Origin: Sulfitobacter brevis
GTDB lineage: Bacteria; Pseudomonadota; Alphaproteobacteria; Rhodobacterales; Rhodobacteraceae
Length of the DNA: 64,000 bases
Assembly: GCF_900112755.1 (NCBI RefSeq)
Contig: NZ_FOMW01000012.1
Location: 27,627 to 91,626, forward strand
Direction: 5' to 3'
Made by a program: the position numbers and the translations under genes
The notes under the pieces: generated by a model
Seen by the model: the letters and a program-made list of their open reading frames with translations, nothing else
The model's database searches: none
What the model was told of the DNA's origin: nothing
Shown: positions 52,936-62,214 of the stretch, piece by piece
How positions within the stretch are numbered: the first letter of the stretch is position 1
Layout of the letters: every line of letters begins with the position of its first letter

Positions 52936-53751
52936 ATGAAGAATATCCCTATCTCTGCCATGATCGGGCTGTTCTTTACCGGCCTGTATTTCCTGATGGC
53001 GGTCCTTGCACCGTTCATCGCCCCCTACGGCATGTCCGAGATCGTCGGCGATGTCTGGGAGCCGTCTTCGTCGGAGTTCCTGCTGGGCACCGATAGCATT
53101 GGCCGCGACCTGCTGACCCGACTGATTTATGGCGGGCGCACCACGATCTTTATCGCTACGATGGCGACAATCCTCAGCTTCGTCACCGGCTCCGTCCTCG
53201 GCTTCTTTGCTGCTGTGTCGGGCGGTTGGGTCGATCAGGCGCTGTCGCGCTTTGTTGATCTGATCATGTCGATCCCCTCGCTGATCTTCGCGCTGGTGGT
53301 CCTGTCGGTGATGCCGACCACAACCACAATCCTGATCGTGCTGATGGGCTTGCTCGACAGCACGCGGGTCTACCGCCTTGCCCGTGCCGTCGCGGTGGAC
53401 ATCACAGTGATGGACTATGTCGAGGCCGCGCGCCTGCGTGGCGAGAAAATCGGCTGGATCATCTTCCGTGAAACCCTGCCCAATGCGCTGTCGCCACTGG
53501 TCGCTGAAATGGGTCTGCGTTTTATCTTTGCTGTGCTGTTTATTTCCACCCTGTCGTTCCTCGGCCTTGGCGTGCAACCGCCTTTGGCGGATTGGGGCGG
53601 CATCGTGAAAGAGAACAAGGAAGGCATCAACTACGGCATTCAGGCAGCGCTTTATCCCGCCTATGCCATCGCCACCCTGTGCATCTCGATCAACCTTGTG
53701 GCGGATTGGATCCTCAACCGCACCACATCACTGAAAGGGGGCCGCGGATGA
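52936..53751 (+). CDS. ABC transporter permease, DppC type
   Basis: The 271-residue protein has the N-terminal membrane anchor and FLLGTDSIGRDLLTRLIYGG, then the EAA-like VMDYVEAARLRGEKIGWIIF. It is the second permease of the importer. A GGAGGGTATC ribosome site precedes it. Its stop overlaps the ATPase start by four bases (ATGA). Confidence 0.93.
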   Translation: MKNIPISAMIGLFFTGLYFLMAVLAPFIAPYGMSEIVGDVWEPSSSEFLLGTDSIGRDLLTRLIYGGRTTIFIATMATILSFVTGSVLGFFAAVSGGWVDQALSRFVDLIMSIPSLIFALVVLSVMPTTTTILIVLMGLLDSTRVYRLARAVAVDITVMDYVEAARLRGEKIGWIIFRETLPNALSPLVAEMGLRFIFAVLFISTLSFLGLGVQPPLADWGGIVKENKEGINYGIQAALYPAYAIATLCISINLVADWILNRTTSLKGGRG

Positions 53752-55385
53752 GCGAGCCACTTCTCAAAGTCCGCAACCTGACCATCGGGGCGACAATCTA
53801 TCCCCCCGGTGAGCGGCCCCGCGACATTGCCATCGTGCACGGTGTCGATTTCGAACTCGAAGCAGGCAAGGTCCTCGGGCTGATCGGCGAATCCGGTGCG
53901 GGCAAATCAACCATCGGCCTTGCGGCTATGGCATATGGCCGCGGCGGCGTGCGGATCACCGGCGGCGAGGTTTGGGTTAACGGGCGCGATATGCTCCAAG
54001 CCGGATTGCGCGATGTGCGGCGCCTGCGCGGCGCGGAGGTCACCTATGTATCGCAGTCTGCAGCGGCCTCCTTCAACCCTGCGAAAAAGATCATGGAGCA
54101 GGTAACCGAGGCGGCGGTCTTTCAAAAGAAGTTTACCCGCGCAGAGGCCGAGGCCCGCGCCATCGCACTGTTCGAAAAGCTTGGCCTGCCGGAGCCTGAA
54201 ACCATCGGTAACCGCTATCCTCACCAGGTCTCCGGCGGGCAGTTGCAGCGTTGCATGACCGCGCTTGCGCTCTGCCCCGAGCCTGATCTGGTGGTATTCG
54301 ACGAACCCACGACCGCGCTGGACGTGACCACCCAGATCGACGTGCTGGCCGCCATCAAGGACGCGATCCGCGACACCGGCGTCGCTGCACTTTATATCAC
54401 CCACGATCTGGCGGTCGTGGCGCAGGTCAGCGATCACATCATGGTGCTGCAACAAGGCGCGATGGTCGAATACGGCACCACCGACCAAATCATCAACGCC
54501 CCGCGTGAAGAATATACCCAGGCGCTGGTCTCGGTCCGCTCGATCCGCCACGAAGAGAAGACCCCGACAGACACGCCGCTGCTCAGGGTCGAGAATATCA
54601 CTGCGCGTTATCGCGGCACAGACTTTGATGTCCTCAAGGATGTGAACGTGGAATTGCATCCCGGTCAGACGCTGGCTGTTGTCGGTGAATCCGGCTCTGG
54701 CAAGTCAACGCTGGCACGGGTGATCACCGGCCTGCTACCACCCTCTGTCGGGCAGATTGTCTTTGACGGGCGGGTGCTGTCCGGCGATCTGAAATCACGC
54801 CCGATTGATGATTTGCGCGAGTTGCAGATGATTTATCAGATGGCCGATACTGCGATGAACCCGCGCCATACTGTTGGCACCATTATTGGTCGACCGCTGG
54901 AGTTCTATTTCGGCTTGAAGGGCAAGGAAAAGCAGCGCCGTATTCAGGAGTTGCTTGACGAGATTGAACTGGGCGACGGCTTTCAAGACCGCTATCCGGC
55001 CGAGCTTTCGGGCGGGCAGAAACAACGGGTCTGTATCGCGCGGGCACTGGCGGCCAAGCCCAAGCTGATCATCTGCGACGAGGTAACAAGCGCGCTGGAC
55101 CCTCTGGTCGCCGATGGCATCCTTAAGCTGCTGCTAAACCTACAGAAAATCGAAGATGTGGCATATCTCTTTATCACCCATGATCTTGCGACGGTAAAAG
55201 CGATCGCCGACAGCATTGCGGTGATGTTTCAGGGTGAGGTCGTGCGCTACGGCTCCAAAACCGAAGTTCTGTCGCCGCCCTTTGATGCCTATACCGATCT
55301 GCTGCTGAGCTCGGTGCCCGAAATGAAACTCGGCTGGCTGGAAGAGACAATTGCACACCGCCGCATGGAAAGTGCCGGTAACTAA
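53748..55385 (+). CDS. Fused peptide ABC transporter ATPase (two nucleotide-binding domains)
   Basis: From ATG 53748 the 545-residue protein carries two ABC modules. The first has GLIGESGAGKSTIG, QVSGGQLQRCMTALALCPEP and LVVFDEPTTALDV; the second has AVVGESGSGKSTLAR, ELSGGQKQRVCIARALAAKP and LIICDEVTSALDP. It equals a DppD-DppF fusion powering import. A longer in-frame ORF starts at 53592 inside the permease gene and is not real. Confidence 0.93.
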   Translation: MSEPLLKVRNLTIGATIYPPGERPRDIAIVHGVDFELEAGKVLGLIGESGAGKSTIGLAAMAYGRGGVRITGGEVWVNGRDMLQAGLRDVRRLRGAEVTYVSQSAAASFNPAKKIMEQVTEAAVFQKKFTRAEAEARAIALFEKLGLPEPETIGNRYPHQVSGGQLQRCMTALALCPEPDLVVFDEPTTALDVTTQIDVLAAIKDAIRDTGVAALYITHDLAVVAQVSDHIMVLQQGAMVEYGTTDQIINAPREEYTQALVSVRSIRHEEKTPTDTPLLRVENITARYRGTDFDVLKDVNVELHPGQTLAVVGESGSGKSTLARVITGLLPPSVGQIVFDGRVLSGDLKSRPIDDLRELQMIYQMADTAMNPRHTVGTIIGRPLEFYFGLKGKEKQRRIQELLDEIELGDGFQDRYPAELSGGQKQRVCIARALAAKPKLIICDEVTSALDPLVADGILKLLLNLQKIEDVAYLFITHDLATVKAIADSIAVMFQGEVVRYGSKTEVLSPPFDAYTDLLLSSVPEMKLGWLEETIAHRRMESAGN

Positions 55386-55464
55386 AAGCAACGCGCCCCC
55401 GCAGATTTTGTGGAGGCGCGTAGGATAGCTCAACGCAGGTCACATTGCCCCGTTCCTGAAACAA

Positions 55465-55938
55465 TCAGGCTTCGTTAATTTCTGATACCGCGAGGTTGGT
55501 CAGCTTGCTGTTGGCGGCCTTTTCTTGATCCAGAATCTGGGTCAGCAGGTCATGCGCTTCGTCGTGGCCCAAAACCTTGGCCCATTCACGCAGCGTGCCG
55601 TAGCGGGCGATCTCATAGTGCTCGATAGCCTGAGAAGCGCCGATCAGCATGGCGTTCTTGGCCTTGCCGCTGGCTTCTTTGATGATGCCTTCGGTCTCTT
55701 TGATCAGCCCTTCGATGGCGTCACATTTCTCGCCGCTGGCCTTCTTGCCGATAGATTTGAAAACCTTGTCCAACAGCTTGATCTGCTCTTTGGTTTCTTC
55801 AAGATGCTCGGCTATCGCGTCTTTGAGCTTCTTGCCCGTTGCGGCGTCTTGCACCTTGGGCAGCGCTTTGGTCAATGCGTTCTCCGCATAGTAGATGTCC
55901 TGCAGCGTGTGTTCGAATGCGTCCGACAAAGTCTTCAT
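55465..55938 (-). CDS. DUF892 (YciE/YciF) ferritin-like protein
   Basis: The 157-residue helical protein from ATG 55938 begins MKTLSDAFEHTLQDIYYAEN and has repeated acidic helical motifs (AIAEHLEETKEQIKLLDKVF, ASQAIEHYEIARYGTLREWA) with the Glu and His ligands of a ferritin-like four-helix bundle. YciE/YciF-type proteins are induced by stress. It stands alone and is not linked by strand to its neighbours. Confidence 0.9.
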   Translation of the reverse strand: MKTLSDAFEHTLQDIYYAENALTKALPKVQDAATGKKLKDAIAEHLEETKEQIKLLDKVFKSIGKKASGEKCDAIEGLIKETEGIIKEASGKAKNAMLIGASQAIEHYEIARYGTLREWAKVLGHDEAHDLLTQILDQEKAANSKLTNLAVSEINEA

Positions 55939-56112
55939 TTCAATTTCCAATGCTGTTGCGGTTAGGGGTCACTGTAAAACCGCACAAGACGCCGCCAGTT
56001 CCCGTGCGTTTTGCGCGCCCGCGGAAATCTGCCCGTCGCAAATTCACTGCGACAGCCGTTGTGCTGGCTCGGCGCATCCGCTTAAATGAGCTGTCATCAC
56101 AGGAGCCGCCCC

Positions 56113-56949
56113 ATGGACAACAAACTGCTTTTGATCATCCTTGACGGTGTCCCCTACCGCAACTGGCGCAGGTTGTTTGGCAATCTCGAAGGCTGGGTTG
56201 ATGCGGGCACAGCGCGGGTCTGGAAGGTCCGCTCGGTGCTGCCGTCGATCTCGGCGTCGTGCTATGCTTCAATCCACACAGGGGTGACTCCGGCTGTGCA
56301 TGGCTGCACCGGCAACGGCAATGTTTTCCGGCTGAAAGAACGCGATGTTTTCGCGCAGGTCCGCGAGGCGGGCGGCGTCACCGGTGCCGTAGCCCATTCG
56401 TTCTGGTCGGAGTTTTTCAACCGCCACCCGTTCGATTATGTGCGTGACATCGAATACGACGAACCCGAAAGCGCCACCATCAACCACGGTCGTTTTCACA
56501 CAATGACCGGTTACGGCCAGATCAACCAGATGACGCCCTCCGATGTCGACCTCTTTGCCACGCTGACCAACTTGTGCATGCGCTTTGGCCTTAACTACGG
56601 GATGCTGCACACCTGCACGCTCGACAGTATGGGGCACAGGTTTTTCCACGATTGCCAAGAGATGGATCATGCCTGCGCAGTGATGGACGAAATGCTCGCT
56701 CCTTTCATCCACAAATGGCTGGAGGCAGGCTATGAGATCATCGTCACGGCTGACCACGGGCAGGACGAACGCGGTCATCACGGCGGGCGCGATCCGCTCC
56801 AGCAAGAGGCAGCGCTCTACTATTTCGGCCCCGCCGAGGGACCAAGTGCAGATACGGTGATTGACCAGCTTCAGCTTGCGCCGACCATCCTGTCACGATT
56901 GGGTGCGCCGGTGGCCGATACGATGCAAGCGCAAAGCTTCCTGAAATAG
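56113..56949 (+). CDS. Alkaline-phosphatase-superfamily phosphodiesterase
   Basis: From ATG 56113 (after a GGAG site) the 278-residue protein begins MDNKLLLIILDGVPYRNWRR. It shows LPSISASCYASIHTGVTPAV with the catalytic Ser/Thr position, HTCTLDSMGHRFFHDC and VTADHGQDERGHHGG metal ligands. This is the type I phosphodiesterase/nucleotide pyrophosphatase fold, shorter than NPP enzymes. It has no signal peptide. Substrate unknown. It is convergent with the alpha/beta hydrolase gene, 7 bp apart. Confidence 0.83.
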   Translation: MDNKLLLIILDGVPYRNWRRLFGNLEGWVDAGTARVWKVRSVLPSISASCYASIHTGVTPAVHGCTGNGNVFRLKERDVFAQVREAGGVTGAVAHSFWSEFFNRHPFDYVRDIEYDEPESATINHGRFHTMTGYGQINQMTPSDVDLFATLTNLCMRFGLNYGMLHTCTLDSMGHRFFHDCQEMDHACAVMDEMLAPFIHKWLEAGYEIIVTADHGQDERGHHGGRDPLQQEAALYYFGPAEGPSADTVIDQLQLAPTILSRLGAPVADTMQAQSFLK

Positions 56950-56956
56950 CAGGCTC

Positions 56957-57901
56957 TTAGCTGGATGAATATGGCCAGTCGCCACGCCCCAGCGCGTCGA
57001 TTGCGCCGACCACCTCATCAAAGAAGCCCGCCGCTTTTTGCGACATCCCGCGCGCGCGCAGACAGGCATGAACCATGCCGTCGACGTTGATCCAGACCGC
57101 CTGACCGCCTGCCGCCCGCAGCGCATCGCGGTAGGCCTCGCCGTCGCTCGCCAGCGGATCACATTGCGCCGTGACGCAGACCGTCGGCGGCAGGCCCGAG
57201 AAATCCGTGTCCTGTAAAGGTGCAAAACGCGGGTCACCCAGCGGCATAATCGCTCCGCCAGTGCGAACCGTCTTATAAAATTCCATATCCGCAGTTGTCA
57301 GATGCGGCGCATTGGCATGGGTTACATAGGACCCCTGCCCCCGATCGCCGCCCAAACCGGGGTAGATCAGAACCTGCCCGACAATCCGGCCCTCGATGCG
57401 GCCCCGCGCATAATGCGCGACTGCCGCCGCAAGGTTGCCGCCTGCACTGTCGCCGCATAGCAGCAATGGCCCCGAAACCTGTGCAGCGATCGCCGCAAAG
57501 GCATCCCAGGCATCCTCGAAACAGCCCGGAAAGATCACCTCGGGCGCGAGCCCGTAATCGACCGAAATCACGCGATAACCGGTACGCGCAGAAATCTCCG
57601 CACAGACATCATCGTGGCTATCCAGCCCGCCCACGACAAAGCCGCCACCGTGGTAATAAACCACGGTGGCGGCCGTCGCACCGGCCTCATATTGCCGACA
57701 CGGCACGCCGCCATAAGAGGTATCGACCACCTTGACCGCTTCGGGGCGGCCTTGATGAAACACTTTGCACATGGCGTTATAGACCTCGCGCTGCTGATCG
57801 ATGGTCATCCCCACCGCGTCAGGCGGGTATGTCCCGTCGAGCTTGTGGATATAGGCCCACATCTCGGCGTCGATCAGCGCACGATAGTCCGGTTGGGTCA
57901 T
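56957..57901 (-). CDS. HSL-type alpha/beta hydrolase
   Basis: The 314-residue protein has the hormone-sensitive-lipase HGGG motif (VVYYHGGGFVVGGLDSHDDV), the nucleophile LLCGDSAGGNLAAAVAHYAR, and the later Asp/His region (CDPLASDGEAYRDAL, INVDGMVHACLRARGMS). It cleaves short carboxylic esters. The ATG at 57901 overlaps the stop of the acyl-CoA synthetase gene by four bases, so both are translated together; the esterase may release an acid for CoA activation. Confidence 0.87.
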   Translation of the reverse strand: MTQPDYRALIDAEMWAYIHKLDGTYPPDAVGMTIDQQREVYNAMCKVFHQGRPEAVKVVDTSYGGVPCRQYEAGATAATVVYYHGGGFVVGGLDSHDDVCAEISARTGYRVISVDYGLAPEVIFPGCFEDAWDAFAAIAAQVSGPLLLCGDSAGGNLAAAVAHYARGRIEGRIVGQVLIYPGLGGDRGQGSYVTHANAPHLTTADMEFYKTVRTGGAIMPLGDPRFAPLQDTDFSGLPPTVCVTAQCDPLASDGEAYRDALRAAGGQAVWINVDGMVHACLRARGMSQKAAGFFDEVVGAIDALGRGDWPYSSS

Positions 57902-59775
57902 GCAGGCTCCCACTGGCCGGTGAAGGCGTTAAGCGACTTGCCGACCTCCTCGGTGCCAGCGCCGTTCAAGGTAACCTGAGCAACAAGCCCGCGCTTTTTA
58001 TCGTCAATCACGCCGGTCACCCTCGCAGCACACCCGTTCTTCTCTAGCGTCTCGTTGTAGACCCGCGTGATCGCATTGCGGCGCAAATCAGGTTTGAAGA
58101 TTTTACCCACCGCTGTTTTGGGCAACTCATCCATGATGGTCATGTGCTTGGGGTGTGCGGCACGCTCCTGCACCTTTTCACGGCAGAACGCCAAAAGCTC
58201 TTCCTCGGTCACCGAGGCCCCGTCGACCAGCTCGACAAAGGCGCAAGGCACCTCGCCCGCATGGGCATCTGGCTGGCCGATGGCACCGGCAAAGGCCACA
58301 GCCTCATGGCCAAGCAGCGCCTCTTCGATTTCGGCGGGGTCAATGTTATGACCGCCACGAATGATCAGATCCTTAGCGCGACCGGTAATCCAGACATAGC
58401 CATCCGCATCAATCCGCCCCAGATCGCCGGTGCGCAAGAACTGACCGTCGTAATAAAGGTCCTTGTTCTTTTCCGCTTCGGTATACGTGTGCCCGGCATA
58501 TACACCTGGGCTGGAGACACAGATCTCGCCGATCTCGTCGACTGCTGCATCTATGGGACCATTTTCGGTGCCCTTGACGATCCGCACCTTACTGTAAGGG
58601 AACGGAATCCCGATGGAGCCGACCTTTTTCGGTCCGTCAGTCGGGTTGCAGGACACCAGACAGGTCGCCTCGGTCAGCCCGTAGCCTTCGACAATCGTTA
58701 TGCCCGTCGCCTTCTCAAAGCGCCGGAACAGTTCCAGCGGTAGAGGCGCGGAGCCGGAGAAAGCGGTCTTCACAGTGCTGACATCCGCATCAATAGGGCG
58801 CTGCATCTTGGCAGAGATCGCCGTCGGCACCGTGATGATGAAGGTGATTTTCCAGCGCTCGACCAGCTTCCAGAAATTGTCGAACACGCCTTCACCGCGG
58901 TAACCCTGTGGCGTCGGAAAGATGACATGCGCGCCAGAATGCACGGCGGCCATCAATATCACATGGCAGGCAAACACATGGAACAACGGCAGCGGGCACA
59001 TAATGTTGTCTTTTTCAGTGTACAACAAACGATGACCCAGCCAGCCGTTATAGATCAGCCCCGAATACTTGTGCTGCGCCACTTTGGGCATGCCCGTGGT
59101 GCCACCGGTATGGAAATAACATGCCACTCGGTCTTCTTGCGGATCCTCGAACTGCAAAGTTGTCGGCTGCTTGGCAATCTCGGCGTTAAAGTTCAGATAT
59201 TGCGCGTGGTTCTCGGCCTTAAGCTTTGGTCGGATCATCGGCACGATCCACGATTTCGGCGGCGTCAGATAGCGCACCAAATCAACTTCCAGAACCGTAT
59301 GCACCCCGGGCGCCAGCTTGACAGCCGCAGCAGTCTTTTCGGCCACATCGGTCTTTGGGAAGGGCCGCAGCGTCACCACGACGGACGCGCCGGTTTCGCG
59401 CAGGATCGAGCCGATCTGCTCGGCTTCCAGCAACGGGTTTATCGGATTTGCGATGCCCGCGACAGCGCCGCCAAGCAGGGTAATCGTGGTCTCGTTACAG
59501 TTCGGTAACACATAGGCCACAACATCTTTTGGCCCAATCCCCAACGACCGGAAAAGGTTAGCCGCCTGGGTAACTTTCCCGTGCAGCTGCTTCCAGGTCA
59601 AGGTCTCGGCCTTGTCCTTGGGGCCAGAGAAAATCTGGTAGCTCACCGCCCGATTGTCGGGGAATTTCTCTGTTGTAGTGCTGAGCATGCCGTACAGCGT
59701 CTTGGCGACATCGCGCTCGGCCCATGGCATTTCCGCCTCAATGGCGTTTCGATCTTCAATCCCTGCGAATGTCAT
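57898..59775 (-). CDS. Acyl-CoA synthetase (AMP-forming)
   Basis: This 625-residue AMP-binding enzyme has the P-loop CYFHTGGTTGMPKVAQHKYS, the core ITIVEGYGLTEATCLVSCNP, and the hinge and adenylation region DGQFLRTGDLGRIDADGYVW with ITGRAKDLIIRGGHNIDPAE. The last Lys in PKTAVGKIFKPDLR is the catalytic lysine of AMP-binding C domains. It converts an unidentified carboxylic acid plus ATP plus CoA to the acyl-CoA. The gene is the first of a two-gene operon with the alpha/beta hydrolase. Confidence 0.9.
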   Translation of the reverse strand: MTFAGIEDRNAIEAEMPWAERDVAKTLYGMLSTTTEKFPDNRAVSYQIFSGPKDKAETLTWKQLHGKVTQAANLFRSLGIGPKDVVAYVLPNCNETTITLLGGAVAGIANPINPLLEAEQIGSILRETGASVVVTLRPFPKTDVAEKTAAAVKLAPGVHTVLEVDLVRYLTPPKSWIVPMIRPKLKAENHAQYLNFNAEIAKQPTTLQFEDPQEDRVACYFHTGGTTGMPKVAQHKYSGLIYNGWLGHRLLYTEKDNIMCPLPLFHVFACHVILMAAVHSGAHVIFPTPQGYRGEGVFDNFWKLVERWKITFIITVPTAISAKMQRPIDADVSTVKTAFSGSAPLPLELFRRFEKATGITIVEGYGLTEATCLVSCNPTDGPKKVGSIGIPFPYSKVRIVKGTENGPIDAAVDEIGEICVSSPGVYAGHTYTEAEKNKDLYYDGQFLRTGDLGRIDADGYVWITGRAKDLIIRGGHNIDPAEIEEALLGHEAVAFAGAIGQPDAHAGEVPCAFVELVDGASVTEEELLAFCREKVQERAAHPKHMTIMDELPKTAVGKIFKPDLRRNAITRVYNETLEKNGCAARVTGVIDDKKRGLVAQVTLNGAGTEEVGKSLNAFTGQWEPA

Positions 59776-59920
59776 CGCGTATCCTCCCCTGAGACCGGTT
59801 TTCCAGCCTTGTTATCTCTGAGCAAAAGGATGCGGTGAAACGCCGCATTTCGCAAGCGCGGCTAAGCGTCAAACGTGACGTCACATCAATTGACGTAACG
59901 ACTTAAGCTCCCGCTACCCT

Positions 59921-59968
59921 GTTTTTGACCAAAAATATCTTGGGTGGCTCGGGGGGCTGGCCCCCTTA
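59921..59968. repeat. Dispersed extragenic repeat, copy 2
   Basis: GTTTTTGACCAAAAATATC followed by GGGTGG and the palindrome GGGGGGCTGGCCCCC matches the element at 45009-45054. The GC-rich palindrome ends in a loop-like CTGG. It lies in the 243-bp gap between the acyl-CoA synthetase and the ABC exporter. Confidence 0.55.
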
Positions 59969-60018
59969 CGCACCAATGCGTAGAGAAAAAGACTTAGTCG
60001 CTACCGCAATCTGCCGGC

Positions 60019-61821
60019 CTATTCAGCCACAATCCCGTCGGTAAACTGCAACCGCGCCAGCTTTGCGTAGAGCCCGTCGCGGGCGACCAACTCGTCATGC
60101 GTGCCAATCGCAACGATCTTGCCTGCATCCAGCACAACAATCCGGTCCGCCTTTTTTACGGTCGCCAGCCTATGCGCCACAATCAGCGTCGTGCGGTCCG
60201 CGCTCAGCTTGTCAACTGCCGCCTGCACCTCCCGTTCGCTCTGTGCATCCAGCGCGCTTGTGGCTTCGTCCAGCAGCAAGATTGGTGCATCGCGCAGCAT
60301 CGCCCGCGCAATCGCAATGCGTTGCTTCTGTCCGCCCGACAGCATCACCCCCCGCTCGCCCAGATAGCTGGCATAGCCCTCTGGCAACGCGGAAATAAAC
60401 TCATGCGCGGCAGCCGTGCGCGCCGCCGCCTCAACCTCTGCATCAGTGGCCTCGGGGCGACCAAACCGGATGTTATCCGCAGCCGAGGCTGCAAAGATCA
60501 CCGGATCCTGCGGCACAAGCGCGACGGAGCGGCGAAACGCGCTGCGTGCCAGATCGCGCAGATCCACGCCATCAATGGTGATGCGCCCCGCTGTCGGATC
60601 GTAAAACCGCAAGATCAACTGGATGATGGTCGTCTTGCCCGCACCGGAGGGACCAACAAAGGCCACCGTTTCACCCGGGCTGACGGTCAGGTCCACCCCG
60701 TCCAGCGCCGCAACACCGGGGCGTGCGGGGTAGGTGAAGTGCACAGCTTCGAAGGATATCTGCCCTGCCACAGGCGCAGGCAAACTGCGCGGCGTCGCGG
60801 GGTCTTTGACGCTGTCCTCGCTGTGGAGCAATTCGACCAAACGCTCGGTCGCGCCCGCCGCACGCTGCAATTCGCCCCAGATTTCAGACAGGGCTGCAAC
60901 CGCGCCCGCGACCATCACCGCATAAATCACAAACTGCACCAGCGCGCCCGGGCTCATGCCGCCGGCCCGCACGTCGTGGGCACCGATCCACAGCACACCT
61001 ACCACGCCAGCAAACACCAAGAAGATGACGATGACGGTCATTGTGGCACGGGTGCGAATGCGGCGGCGCGCGGCGTCATAAGAGGACTCGGTCATAGCGC
61101 CGAACTGTTCCTTGCTCGCGTCCTCATGCGTAAAGGCTTGCACAGTCTGCACCGCACCAAGGCTCTCTGAAGCATTGCCCGAGGACGCCGCGATCCAGTC
61201 CTGGTTTTCGCGGCTGATTACGCGCAAGCGTCGCCCCAACACAAGAATCGGCACAATCACGGCAGGCACCAGCAATAATACCAGCCCGGTCAGTTTCGGT
61301 GAGGTCGCCATCATCAGCACCAGTCCACCGATGAAGATCAGCGCGTTGCGCAGTGCGATCGACACTGACGAACTGATTACCGATAATAGCAGCGTTGTAT
61401 CAGTTGTGATCCGGCTTAACACCTCGCCGGTCATCAAACGTTCAAAAAACGCGGGGCTCATTCCTAGGACGCGATCAAACACTGTGCGCCGGATATCTGC
61501 GACTACGCGCTCGCCCAACCGGGTCACCAAAGCGTAGCGCAAGCCGGTCCCGACTGCCAACAGTGCTGCAATCCCCAAGGCTCCGGCAAAATACTGATCA
61601 AGCAGATAGGTCTCGCTGGTACCAAAATTATCAATCACCCGCCGCACAGCCAGCGGCAGCGTCAGGGATATCACCGCCGTCAGGCTCAACGCTAACAGGG
61701 CCGCAATCATCAACCCGCGATAGGGCCACAAATACGGTGCCAGACTGCGCAGCGCCCCGATCCGGCGCGATTTCTCGCGCTCGTCCTTGGTGCTGAATCC
61801 CGAAGGTGCCTGCCGTGCCAT
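60019..61821 (-). CDS. MsbA-like ABC exporter (fused membrane and ATPase domains)
   Basis: This 600-residue half-transporter has six membrane helices in the first 330 residues (opening after IGALRSLAPYLWPYRGLMIA, with GALGIAALLAVGTGLRYALV) and a nucleotide-binding domain with AFVGPSGAGKTTIIQLILRF, GVMLSGGQKQRIAIARAMLR and ILLLDEATSALDAQSEREVQ. It likely dimerises to export a lipid, drug or other hydrophobic molecule. The C-terminal IVAE end is truncated of nothing; length is normal for the family. Confidence 0.88.
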   Translation of the reverse strand: MARQAPSGFSTKDEREKSRRIGALRSLAPYLWPYRGLMIAALLALSLTAVISLTLPLAVRRVIDNFGTSETYLLDQYFAGALGIAALLAVGTGLRYALVTRLGERVVADIRRTVFDRVLGMSPAFFERLMTGEVLSRITTDTTLLLSVISSSVSIALRNALIFIGGLVLMMATSPKLTGLVLLLVPAVIVPILVLGRRLRVISRENQDWIAASSGNASESLGAVQTVQAFTHEDASKEQFGAMTESSYDAARRRIRTRATMTVIVIFLVFAGVVGVLWIGAHDVRAGGMSPGALVQFVIYAVMVAGAVAALSEIWGELQRAAGATERLVELLHSEDSVKDPATPRSLPAPVAGQISFEAVHFTYPARPGVAALDGVDLTVSPGETVAFVGPSGAGKTTIIQLILRFYDPTAGRITIDGVDLRDLARSAFRRSVALVPQDPVIFAASAADNIRFGRPEATDAEVEAAARTAAAHEFISALPEGYASYLGERGVMLSGGQKQRIAIARAMLRDAPILLLDEATSALDAQSEREVQAAVDKLSADRTTLIVAHRLATVKKADRIVVLDAGKIVAIGTHDELVARDGLYAKLARLQFTDGIVAE

Positions 61822-61909
61822 GTGCTGTCCTTTATCGTGGTGTGCGGGTCATGGCCTGCACAGGCCAGCGGGTCAAGCGTCGCCGCGGTCAAACTTCTGG
61901 GGGACGGGT

Positions 61910-61957
61910 GGAGCGGGCGGCGGGAATCGAACCCACGTCTTCTGCGTGGAAGACAAA
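61910..61957 (-). pseudogene. 3' fragment of a tRNA-Gly(UCC) gene
   Basis: The minus strand contains the 3' half of a glycine tRNA: anticodon loop CTTCCAC (61946-61952), T-arm GTGGG-TTCGATT-CCCGC, acceptor strand CGCCCGC, T discriminator and an encoded CCA (61910-61912). The matching 5' acceptor strand GCGGGCG and D-arm are absent; AT-rich sequence replaces them from about 61958 on. It resembles an attachment-site scar left by a tRNA-targeting element, or a tRNA gene destroyed by an insertion. Not functional as it stands. Confidence 0.8.
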
Positions 61958-62214
61958 GATGCAGTTGCTAATTAATATTTCATTTTCAGAGTATTAGCAG
62001 ATGTTCCGATGCTTTTTTTGTCGGCAATATGTCGGAAATGATCGGGCCCCCTGCCTGGGTGTAATTCCGACGGTAGCGCGGGCTGAGTTGAGCCCTGCGC
62101 AACTCAGGCGAAGGCAGCACGGCTTTCTGGGTGGTCATGGACCTTCTCCAGTAGCTTTGAGTTGCAAAACTGACCTATCGATTAAGGAGATCGCCCATGA
62201 CCAAAGTCATGATA

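Noticed and set aside
61958..62206. Integrase gene next to the tRNA fragment
   Set aside because: No tyrosine-integrase motif (R..HxxR..Y) could be found on either strand in this AT-rich gap; only short meaningless frames exist.
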